Both the position numbers and the translations under genes were made by a program. Shown here one piece after another: positions 7,161-13,315 of a stretch of 13,315 nucleotides of DNA. The notes below the pieces were generated by a model. The model worked only from the letters and a program-made list of their open reading frames with translations. It was not told the origin of the DNA and did no database searches. Positions within the stretch are counted from its first letter, which is position 1. The number at the start of each line of letters is the position of its first letter. This DNA is from UBA2882 sp964619485 (lineage in GTDB: Bacteria; Bacillota; Clostridia; Lachnospirales; Lachnospiraceae): the NCBI GenBank assembly GCA_964619485.1, contig CAZUCI010000071.1, positions 1-13,315 of the forward strand, given 5' to 3'.

Positions 7161-8201
7161 TCATTGTCCTGTTTCAACCGGCACATTTTTTCTTCTATAA
7201 ATTCCCATGATTTGATTCTTACCGCGCTTTTCTATAAAAACGGGCTCCATTTCATCAATATTATTCACAATATGGTCCACACCGTATTTCAAGATTTCCT
7301 GTGTGTAATAGGTNNNNNNNNNNNNNNNNNNNNNNNNNNNNNNNNNNNNNNNNNNNNNNNNNNNNNNNNNNNNNNNNNNNNNNNNNNNNNNNNNNNNNNN
7401 NNNNNNNNNNNNNTGTAATAGGTATATTCAAAGGGATGAAGCCAGATAATCACAAGCAGCATATGCACAAAATAACCCACGGTAAGAAGCCCAGCCGAAG
7501 CCTGAAGGATGTTTTCTCTGCCCTTCGCCCAGGTAAGCAGTACATGATAGGTAGTCCTTGCACCCATGATTGCCAGACACAGCATCGGTCCATAAAGGAA
7601 ATAAAAATGCCGCCATGATTCCCAACAAGACTGCCCATCGAAACTTCTGTTCTCTGGTCATACGCAGGCCAAAATAAAAAGCCCAGACTGTCAGGCTGAC
7701 CAGTACCATATACTTGGTATTGTAAAAGGCCTCAGAAACCGTATCCGGACACAGAACATATAAAAGTGTTCCCGCAAGTGCCCACATTCTGCTCTTTGAC
7801 AGATAATAAATCAGCATGAAAAAGCCAAACACACCAATTACATAGAGAATATACGTATAATAATGAACCAGAAGCATATGCGGTCTGGCGTTCAGTTCTC
7901 CCCTGTACTGGGCAATAGTTGCAGGAATCAGTGGATAATACATGGCTTCGCCATGATCGATTTCCTCACTCTGACTGATGAACGGAACCCCACAGTCATC
8001 AAGAAAGGAAACCAGCTCCTCATTTCCCAGAATTCCCGCATACTCTTTGGCGTTACTGAGCAGCGTTTTCATTTCTTCGCCCTCATCACAGGGCATCCCA
8101 TAATCCTTTGCTGCAAATAATCCTGCAACAAAAAGAGCCGCCATTAAAATGGAGGCCCAAATGGCAAAATGTTTATCTAAATATTCAATTATTTTTTTCA
8201 T
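7161..8201 (-). CDS. GT-C-type (family 39-like) membrane glycosyltransferase, interrupted by an N gap and a one-base frameshift
   Basis: The reading begins at the ATG 8199-8201, preceded by AAAGGGAAC; an upstream ATG at 8219 has no ribosome binding site. A first transmembrane helix (about residues 12-31) is followed by D-E-G-E-E (39-43), the acidic first-loop motif of GT-C lipid-linked-sugar transferases. About five more hydrophobic segments follow. Near residue 198, at the A5 run 7603-7607 (T5 when transcribed), the frame is lost. Removing one base joins it to a frame reading F-Y-F-L-Y-G-P-M-L-C-L-A, which leads to L-H-P-F-E-Y-T-Y-Y, a motif of this family. That frame enters the N run at 7413. 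After the gap the same phase resumes, giving about 50 residues to a TGA at 7161-7163, 10 bases before the methyltransferase start. The sequence as given cannot encode one protein; an assembly or sequencing error is likelier than decay because all three pieces still look coding. The substrate is unknown, and the true length is undetermined. Confidence 0.75.
7314..7413. other. 100-base run of N (assembly gap) inside the GT-C-like gene
   Basis: Exactly 100 Ns, a conventional placeholder for a gap of unknown size. The ten bases just left of it (7304-7313) are identical to the ten just right of it (7414-7423), both tgtaataggt. This suggests that two contig ends overlap by 10 bases and were padded, or that a repeated sequence stopped assembly. 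Taken literally, 100 bases would put the two flanking pieces out of phase (110 bases between matching positions). Confidence 0.95.
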
Positions 8202-8224
8202 TTTGTTCCCTTTGCACATTCATA

Positions 8225-8260
8225 AATTATAAAACACATTCCCCAATACATTTTATAATT
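8225..8260. repeat. Perfect 10-base AT-only inverted repeat overlapping the pfkA stop codon
   Basis: Arms 8225-8234 (aattataaaa) and 8251-8260 (ttttataatt) are exact inverted copies separated by 16 bases, and the right arm includes two bases of the pfkA TAA. On the minus strand it is not followed by a U-tract, so it is a poor intrinsic terminator. The downstream arm contains a perfect TATAAT (8226-8231) but no matching -35 at normal spacing. Possible weak 3' hairpin or partial promoter for the next gene. Confidence 0.4.
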
Positions 8261-9233
8261 ATTTTGACAAAATGCGGCTGATTTCATACTGATATTCATC
8301 AATATCCTTCTGCATGGCAAGTGCTTCGTCAATATCGTAATCCACAAAGGTTCCGTTAGCATGTGCTACCACACGGTTGCTTTTTCCTGCACAGAGTATG
8401 TCTGCTGCATAGGCGCCCATAATAGAAGCATAATAGCGGTCCTTACAGCTTGGACTTCCGCCACGCTGCATGTAGCCTAAAATGGTTGCTCGTGTCTCAA
8501 TACCTGTGGCCGCCTCGATTCTTCTCGCCATAGAGGTGGAGTGACCAATTCCCTCTGCATTAATGATGATATGATGTGTCTTGCCTACCTTACGGTTACG
8601 AATAATATTATTGATAATTTCCTGCTCATTGTAATCATATTTTTCCGGAAGAAGAATATCCTCTGCGCCGTTGGCGACACCACACCAGAGTGCAATATAA
8701 CCGGCATTTCTTCCCATAACCTCGATGATACTGCATCGCTCATGAGAGGAGGAGGTATCACGTACCTTATCAATGGCGTCCATCGCCGTGTTGATTGCTG
8801 TATCAAATCCAATCGTGTAATCTGTACATGCAATATCAAGGTCAATGGTTCCCGGAAGACCAATGGTGTTGATTCCGTGCTTGGAAAGTGCCTGTGCGCC
8901 ACGGTAGGAGCCATCTCCACCGATGACAACCATGCCGTCAATTCCATGCTTCTTGCAGATATCAGCGCCCTTCTGCTGTCCCTCCGGTGTGCGGAATTCT
9001 GAACATCTGGCTGTACCTAAAATGGTACCTCCACGCTGAATGATATCAGAAACATCTCTTTTTTCCAAATCTACTATTTCTTCATTTAAAAGTCCCTGAT
9101 ATCCCTTTTTGACACCCTTGACCTTGACGCCGTTTGCAATTGCCTTACGAACAACTGCACGAATAGCTGCATTCATTCCTGATGCGTCTCCGCCGCTTGT
9201 TAGGACTCCAATTGTTTTAATCTCTTTTGACAT
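8259..9233 (-). CDS. pfkA: ATP-dependent 6-phosphofructokinase
   Basis: It phosphorylates fructose 6-phosphate to fructose 1,6-bisphosphate, the committed step of glycolysis. At 324 residues it is a standard bacterial PfkA subunit (homotetramer in the family). Visible motifs are G-G-D-A-S-G-M-N-A (14-22), G-G-D-G-S (105-109), P-G-T-I-D-L-D (127-133) with the catalytic Asp at 131, M-G-R-N-A-G-Y (173-179), N-A-E-G (225-228) and Q-R-G-G-S-P (256-261). Gly at 108 and Gly at 128 are the residues found in ATP-using enzymes, where PPi-dependent relatives have Asp and Lys. The Asn of the usual T-I-D-N-D is Leu here. The frame runs open to 9296, but GGAGGAAAAGTT directly precedes the ATG at 9231-9233, and the upstream extension would cover the promoter, so the shorter start is chosen. 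dnaE-pfkA adjacency is common in Firmicutes. Confidence 0.96.
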   Translation of the reverse strand: MSKEIKTIGVLTSGGDASGMNAAIRAVVRKAIANGVKVKGVKKGYQGLLNEEIVDLEKRDVSDIIQRGGTILGTARCSEFRTPEGQQKGADICKKHGIDGMVVIGGDGSYRGAQALSKHGINTIGLPGTIDLDIACTDYTIGFDTAINTAMDAIDKVRDTSSSHERCSIIEVMGRNAGYIALWCGVANGAEDILLPEKYDYNEQEIINNIIRNRKVGKTHHIIINAEGIGHSTSMARRIEAATGIETRATILGYMQRGGSPSCKDRYYASIMGAYAADILCAGKSNRVVAHANGTFVDYDIDEALAMQKDIDEYQYEISRILSK

Positions 9234-9267
9234 AACTTTTCCTCCGTTTAATTTAAACGCCTGTTTC

Positions 9268-9296
9268 ATTTTAATCCATTTCAAAAGTGTTTTCAA
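9268..9296 (-). promoter_or_regulatory. Sigma-A-type promoter for pfkA
   Basis: On the minus strand TTGAAA (9291-9296) and TAAAAT (9268-9273) are 17 bases apart (9274-9290), inside the 91-base gap between dnaE and pfkA. Transcription would begin near 9261, about 28 bases before the pfkA ATG. There is no terminator hairpin after dnaE, so pfkA could also receive read-through. Confidence 0.62.
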
Positions 9297-9324
9297 TTCA
9301 TTTGCTGTAAAATCTATCTAAAAC

Positions 9325-12300
9325 TCAGACAACTCTCACATTCTCTTCTCCAAATGCACCACGCAGACTGGACAATAATTCTTCGTTTGCATCAACGCTC
9401 TGGTTTCCAGGCAGCTTCTTCATCTGCTTTTCTGCTTCCAGGTAAACTACCACAACATCCCTGCCTTCTGATAATTCCAGAATAGACTGGAGAATCCGCT
9501 CCTTCTGCTCATATTCCTCTTTTGACTTAAATTTCAGCCAGATATTCTTGGGAACCTCATCAAAGGTCTGCATGGATTCCAGAATCATTTTGCCATCCCG
9601 CTCTTCCTCGATGCTTGTTCTTCCTGTGATAAAGACCTTTTCATCCACATTGAGCTTCGCGGCATACTTTTCATAATCTCTCGGGAACACAATAACTTCC
9701 ACACTGCCAACCAGATCTTCCACCGTAAGAAATGCCATCATTTTGTCATTTTTGGTGTATTTAATCTTTTTGTCCGCAATAATTCCGCCGATGGTTGCCT
9801 TGATTCCATCAGCTATCTTGGCACAGTTAAGCTCGTCATCCAATGCAAAATCAACCGTTGTTGCACTGATTTTCTTCTTCCACATGGCCTCATATTCCTC
9901 CAGTGGATGTCCACTGACATAGAAGCCAATAACCTCTTTTTCAAAGCCCAGAAGAACTTCCTTTTTATATTCTCCCACATTTGGCATTTTTATATCAAAT
10001 TCATCTTTACTGTTATCATCTGCTAACTCAAAGAGAGAAATCTGGCCAGCCATATTGTTTTTCTTATCCTTTAAAATGCTGTCCATAATCTGAACATAGA
10101 TACTCATCTGCTGCTTTCTGGTTCCGGGGAGGGAATCAAAGGCACCGGCCTTGATAAAGTTCTCCACAACCCTTTTATTCAGCTCAATGGCTGACATTCT
10201 GGTAATAAAATCCTTCAGGTTCAGATAGGGTCCTCTGTTGGCGCGTTCCTCCACCAGCGCATCGATAATATTTCTACCAACACCCTTGATGGCAGTCAGG
10301 GCATATACAATGGCGCCATCCTTTACTGAAAAGCCCACCAGTCCCTCATTGACATCGGGGGGAAGAATTTTAATTCCCATGGCACGGCAGCTCATAATAT
10401 AGGAAGCAACCTTTCCTGCATTATCGATGACAGATGTTAACAGTGCAGCCATAAACTCCACCGGATAATAGTATTTCAAAAAAGCAGTTTCATAGGACAC
10501 CACGGCATAGGCCGCCGCATGGGATTTATTAAAGGCATATTTGGCAAAATCCATCATGTTCTCATAGATTTCCCCTGCCACCTGCTCAGAGATTCCCTGT
10601 GCAATACAGCCGGGAACATGCTCCTCCTCATTACCAAAAATGAAGTTGGCGCGCTCCTTTTCCATGACATACTGCTTCTTTTTACTCATGGCACGGCGGA
10701 CAAGGTCACTTCGTCCCAGAGTATAGCCACCCAAGTCTCTTACAATCTGCATAACCTGTTCCTGGTATACGATACAGCCGTAGGTCGGCTCCAGAATCGG
10801 CTGCAGCTGCGGACAGGAATAGGTGATTTCATCCGGATGATCCTTTCCCTTAATGTACTTTGGAATAAAGTCCATGGGACCCGGACGATACAGTGAAATT
10901 CCGGCAATGATATCCTCCAGCGTCTGGGGCTTCAGCTCCTTCATGAAGTTTTTCATTCCCGCACTTTCCAGCTGGAACACACCATCGGTTCTTCCTGTTC
11001 CGATGGATGCCAAAACATCCTTATCATTAAAATTAATGTTATCTATATCTAACTCAATACCCCTGCTCATTTTAATCAATCGGCAGGCATTCTGAATAAC
11101 AGTCAGTGTTCTAAGACCAAGAAAGTCCATCTTCAAAAGTCCCAGCTCTTCGATGGTCGTCATGGTAAACTGCGTGGTTATGGAACCATCTGACGCCCTG
11201 GAAAGCGGCACAAATTCATCCGCAGGCTTCTGACAGATTACAACGCCTGCGGCATGCATGGACGTATGTCTTGGCAGACCCTCCAGGCGTTTACACATAT
11301 CAATCAGATGCTTTACCTGTTCATCTGTCTCATAGAGCTTGCGAAACTCCGGATTAATCTGCAGTGCCCGATCCAGAGTAATATTCAGTTCATTGGGAAC
11401 CATCTTGGAAATCTGATCCGCATAAGCATAGGGCAGATCCATGACTCTGGCCACATCACGAATAACACCCTTTGCAGCAAGTGTTCCGAAGGTAACAATC
11501 TGGACTACCTTATCCGAGCCATACTTCCGTCCCACATAATCGATTACCTCCTGCCTTCTCTCATAGCAGAAATCCACGTCCACATCAGGCATGGATACTC
11601 GTTCCGGATTCAGGAACCTTTCAAACAGAAGATTGTACTTAATGGGATCAATATTGGTGATTTTCAGGCAGTAGGAAACAATACTTCCGGCTGCCGACCC
11701 ACGCCCCGGTCCTACCATGATATCATTGGACTTGGCATAATTAATAAAATCCCATACAATCAGGAAATAATCCACGTAGCCCATTTTGGAAATAACCGAG
11801 AGCTCATAATCCAGTCTCTTTCGCAGCGTTCCATCATCATCGGGATAACGCTCCGCAAGACCATCTGTGCACAGTTTGTTTAAATAGGTCCAGGAATCAT
11901 AGCCCTCCGGAACCTCAAATTTAGGCAGCTTTGTAACCCCAAACTCTATTTCCACATGACAGCGCTTTGCAATCTCATGGGTGTTTTCAAGAGCCTGCAG
12001 TGCGTAGGGAAAAAGAGTCTTCATCTCCTCTTCACTCTTGATATAATACTGACCACCCTCATAGCGCATACGGTCCTCATCTGCTAACTTTTTGCCGGTC
12101 TGAAGGCAGAGCAGAATATCATGTGGCTCTGCATCCTCTGCATAGGTATAATGAACATCATTGGTGGCCACCAGCGGGATATCCAGCTCCCTGCTCATGG
12201 ATAAAAGAGCCGTATTCACAATTCTCTGCTCCGGTATTCCATGATCCTGAAGCTCCAGAAAATAGTTGCCCTTTCCAAATACTGCTTCATATTTACGTGC

Positions 12301-12774
12301 AATCTTTTTGGCCTCTTCTACCAGTCCCTTGGTAATATATCGCTGTACCTCACCTGCCAGACAGGCAGAAAGCGCAATGATTCCCTCGTGAAATTCCTGC
12401 AGTATTTCCATATCAACACGGGGCTTATAATAGTACCCCTCTGTAAATCCACGGCTTACGATCTTCATAAGATTGGCATAGCCCTGGTTATTTTCTGCCA
12501 ACAGAACCAGATGGTAATAGCGATCCTCTCCGCCGGTCAATTCCTTGTCAAATCTGGAATTTGGTGCAACATAGACCTCGCAGCCCAGAATTGGATTAAT
12601 CCCCGCTTCTCTTGCTGCACGGTAAAAGTCGATAACTCCATACATGACACCATGGTCTGTAATCGCCACACTGTCCATGCCAAGCTCCTTGACTCTCTTT
12701 ACACATTCTTTTATTTTATTGGAACCATCCAAAAGCGAATATTCTGTATGGACGTGAAGATGTGTAAATGCCAT
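9325..12774 (-). CDS. dnaE: DNA polymerase III alpha subunit, DnaE1 type with PHP domain
   Basis: This 1149-residue family C replicative polymerase is full length for DnaE. The PHP domain (about 1-210) keeps all nine metal-site positions: H7, H9, D16, H41, E66, H88, C138, D206 and H208. The palm carries G-P-G-R-G-S-A-A-G-S (355-364), P-D-V-D-V-D-F (396-402, catalytic D397 and D399) and the third Asp in K-M-D-F-L-G-L-R (D550). A helix-hairpin-helix lies near 828-845, an internal sliding-clamp motif Q-I-S-L-F at 911-915, and an OB fold at about 990-1080. Firmicutes normally also have PolC; there DnaE is thought to extend RNA primers before handing over to PolC. Order is PHP-polymerase-HhH-OB, with no DnaQ-like exonuclease insertion, so it is DnaE rather than PolC. 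The ATG at 12772-12774 follows AGAGGAGGAAAAAAC. The stop is TGA at 9325-9327. Confidence 0.97.
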   Translation of the reverse strand: MAFTHLHVHTEYSLLDGSNKIKECVKRVKELGMDSVAITDHGVMYGVIDFYRAAREAGINPILGCEVYVAPNSRFDKELTGGEDRYYHLVLLAENNQGYANLMKIVSRGFTEGYYYKPRVDMEILQEFHEGIIALSACLAGEVQRYITKGLVEEAKKIARKYEAVFGKGNYFLELQDHGIPEQRIVNTALLSMSRELDIPLVATNDVHYTYAEDAEPHDILLCLQTGKKLADEDRMRYEGGQYYIKSEEEMKTLFPYALQALENTHEIAKRCHVEIEFGVTKLPKFEVPEGYDSWTYLNKLCTDGLAERYPDDDGTLRKRLDYELSVISKMGYVDYFLIVWDFINYAKSNDIMVGPGRGSAAGSIVSYCLKITNIDPIKYNLLFERFLNPERVSMPDVDVDFCYERRQEVIDYVGRKYGSDKVVQIVTFGTLAAKGVIRDVARVMDLPYAYADQISKMVPNELNITLDRALQINPEFRKLYETDEQVKHLIDMCKRLEGLPRHTSMHAAGVVICQKPADEFVPLSRASDGSITTQFTMTTIEELGLLKMDFLGLRTLTVIQNACRLIKMSRGIELDIDNINFNDKDVLASIGTGRTDGVFQLESAGMKNFMKELKPQTLEDIIAGISLYRPGPMDFIPKYIKGKDHPDEITYSCPQLQPILEPTYGCIVYQEQVMQIVRDLGGYTLGRSDLVRRAMSKKKQYVMEKERANFIFGNEEEHVPGCIAQGISEQVAGEIYENMMDFAKYAFNKSHAAAYAVVSYETAFLKYYYPVEFMAALLTSVIDNAGKVASYIMSCRAMGIKILPPDVNEGLVGFSVKDGAIVYALTAIKGVGRNIIDALVEERANRGPYLNLKDFITRMSAIELNKRVVENFIKAGAFDSLPGTRKQQMSIYVQIMDSILKDKKNNMAGQISLFELADDNSKDEFDIKMPNVGEYKKEVLLGFEKEVIGFYVSGHPLEEYEAMWKKKISATTVDFALDDELNCAKIADGIKATIGGIIADKKIKYTKNDKMMAFLTVEDLVGSVEVIVFPRDYEKYAAKLNVDEKVFITGRTSIEEERDGKMILESMQTFDEVPKNIWLKFKSKEEYEQKERILQSILELSEGRDVVVVYLEAEKQMKKLPGNQSVDANEELLSSLRGAFGEENVRVV

Positions 12775-12844
12775 GTTTTTTCCTCCTCTGACGTGATTTA
12801 ACTCAATACGCTGTTCTGATTTTTTATCCTGAAGCTTTTTCTCT

Positions 12845-12850
12845 AGTATA
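12845..12850 (-). promoter_or_regulatory. Candidate -10 box upstream of dnaE
   Basis: TATACT on the minus strand, about 70 bases before the dnaE ATG and just downstream of the metK terminator, is the best -10-like hexamer in the 120-base gap. No good -35 lies 16-18 bases upstream. A promoter is expected here because metK ends in a strong terminator, but its exact position is uncertain. Confidence 0.3.
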
Positions 12851-12885
12851 CAAAAATTATGCTCAAATTACCACCTTCCAGACAG

Positions 12886-12933
12886 AAAAAGAAAAAAGCT
12901 GTCCTGGAACCTCTCAGTTCTCAGGGCAGCTTT
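12886..12933 (-). terminator. Intrinsic terminator downstream of metK
   Basis: Arms 12895-12906 and 12922-12933 pair at 11 of 12 positions (mismatch at 12902/12926), and 12907-12910 pairs with 12917-12920 around a 6-base loop, with one bulged base at 12921. On the minus strand the hairpin is followed by TTTTTTCTTTTT (12897-12886). It lies 16 bases after the metK stop. Confidence 0.88.
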
Positions 12934-12949
12934 ACCCACTACATCTTGA

Positions 12950-13315
12950 TTATAAATACTTCTTTAAGTCCTCTGCCTTATCCAGCTTCTCCCAAGGAAG
13001 ATCCAGATCGTTACGTCCAAAATGACCGTATGCTGCAGTCTGTTTGTAAATAGGTCTGCGAAGGTCTAACATCTTGATGATTCCAGCTGGGCGCAGGTCA
13101 AAGTTCTCGCGGATGATATCTACCAATTTCTCATCGGCAATTTTACCTGTTCCAAAGCAGTCAACCATAATAGAGGTAGGCTGTGCAACACCAATTGCAT
13201 AAGACAACTGGATTTCGCATTTCTCAGCAATTCCGGCTGCAACAATATTTTTAGCAACATATCTTGCAGCATATGCTGCTGAACGGTCAACCTTTGTGCC
13301 GTCTTTTCCGGAGAA
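12950..13315 (-). CDS. metK: S-adenosylmethionine synthetase, C-terminal part only
   Basis: MetK makes S-adenosylmethionine from methionine and ATP. The 121 visible residues are the C-terminal third of a protein that is usually about 390-400 residues long; the start lies beyond the right edge. The fragment opens with F-S-G-K-D-G-T-K-V-D-R-S-A-A-Y, the conserved stretch holding ATP/substrate-binding Lys and Asp residues, followed by A-A-R-Y-V-A-K-N-I-V-A-A-G. It ends with the family's R-P-I-Y-x-x-T-A-A-Y-G-H-F-G-R pattern and a short charged tail. There is no sign of damage. The gene ends at TAA 12950-12952 and has its own terminator, separating it from dnaE. Confidence 0.96.
   Translation of the reverse strand, partial: FSGKDGTKVDRSAAYAARYVAKNIVAAGIAEKCEIQLSYAIGVAQPTSIMVDCFGTGKIADEKLVDIIRENFDLRPAGIIKMLDLRRPIYKQTAAYGHFGRNDLDLPWEKLDKAEDLKKYL

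Noticed and set aside
7314..7413. N run as a boundary of inserted foreign DNA
   Set aside because: Exactly 100 Ns with matching flanks is an assembly placeholder, and both sides encode the same gene in the same phase.
9234..9296. Upstream extension of pfkA by 21 residues
   Set aside because: It would include the promoter -10 and -35 sequences and has no ribosome binding site; GGAGG directly precedes the later ATG at 9233.
11254..11883. 209-residue open frame on the plus strand
   Set aside because: It lies wholly antisense to the conserved catalytic region of dnaE, has no convincing ribosome binding site and its protein shows no recognisable family pattern.
1..13315. Anti-phage defence, toxin-antitoxin, CRISPR or secondary-metabolite system
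   Set aside because: No gene shows nuclease, toxin, Cas, NRPS/PKS or RiPP features, and the content is mostly conserved housekeeping and envelope genes.

Overview
The window looks like a chromosomal segment of a low-to-moderate GC Firmicute, most likely class Clostridia and probably a Lachnospiraceae-type gut anaerobe. This rests on protein character, strong GGAGG-type ribosome binding sites, sigma-A-like promoters and the neighbourhood dnaE-pfkA-(membrane protein)-SpoU methyltransferase-proC. The genus is not claimed. Every gene I can support lies on the minus strand, so transcription runs from high to low coordinates. I found no tRNA, rRNA, CRISPR array, insertion sequence or phage gene.

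In transcription order the layout is as follows. The C-terminal third of metK enters from the right edge and ends in a clear hairpin plus U-tract terminator. dnaE (DNA polymerase III alpha, PHP-containing DnaE1 type) follows, then pfkA, which has its own promoter inside the dnaE-pfkA gap. Next is a GT-C-like membrane glycosyltransferase gene interrupted by a 100-N assembly gap and a one-base frameshift. A tight run of three genes follows: SpoU/TrmH-family RNA methyltransferase, proC (overlapping it or starting 2 bases after it), and a 970-residue polytopic membrane protein starting 10 bases after proC. A secreted cell-wall hydrolase with two SH3b domains comes next. Its near-consensus promoter overlaps the last codons of the 970-residue gene, and its end is marked by a 97-base near-palindrome followed by a U-tract on the transcribed strand. 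Last is a short NfeD-SPFH (stomatin-like) pair with its own promoter, the SPFH gene running off the left edge.

Functionally the window mixes housekeeping genes (methionine activation, replication, glycolysis, RNA modification, proline synthesis) with envelope genes: two GT-C-like polytopic proteins, a peptidoglycan-directed hydrolase and a membrane-microdomain pair. I did not find a convincing new multi-gene system. The items most worth a second look are the two uncharacterised GT-C-like proteins in a housekeeping cluster, the damaged state of one of them (10 identical bases flank the N gap), the 97-base palindrome, and two residue-level observations: Leu in place of Asn in the phosphofructokinase TIDND motif, and a complete PHP metal site in DnaE.
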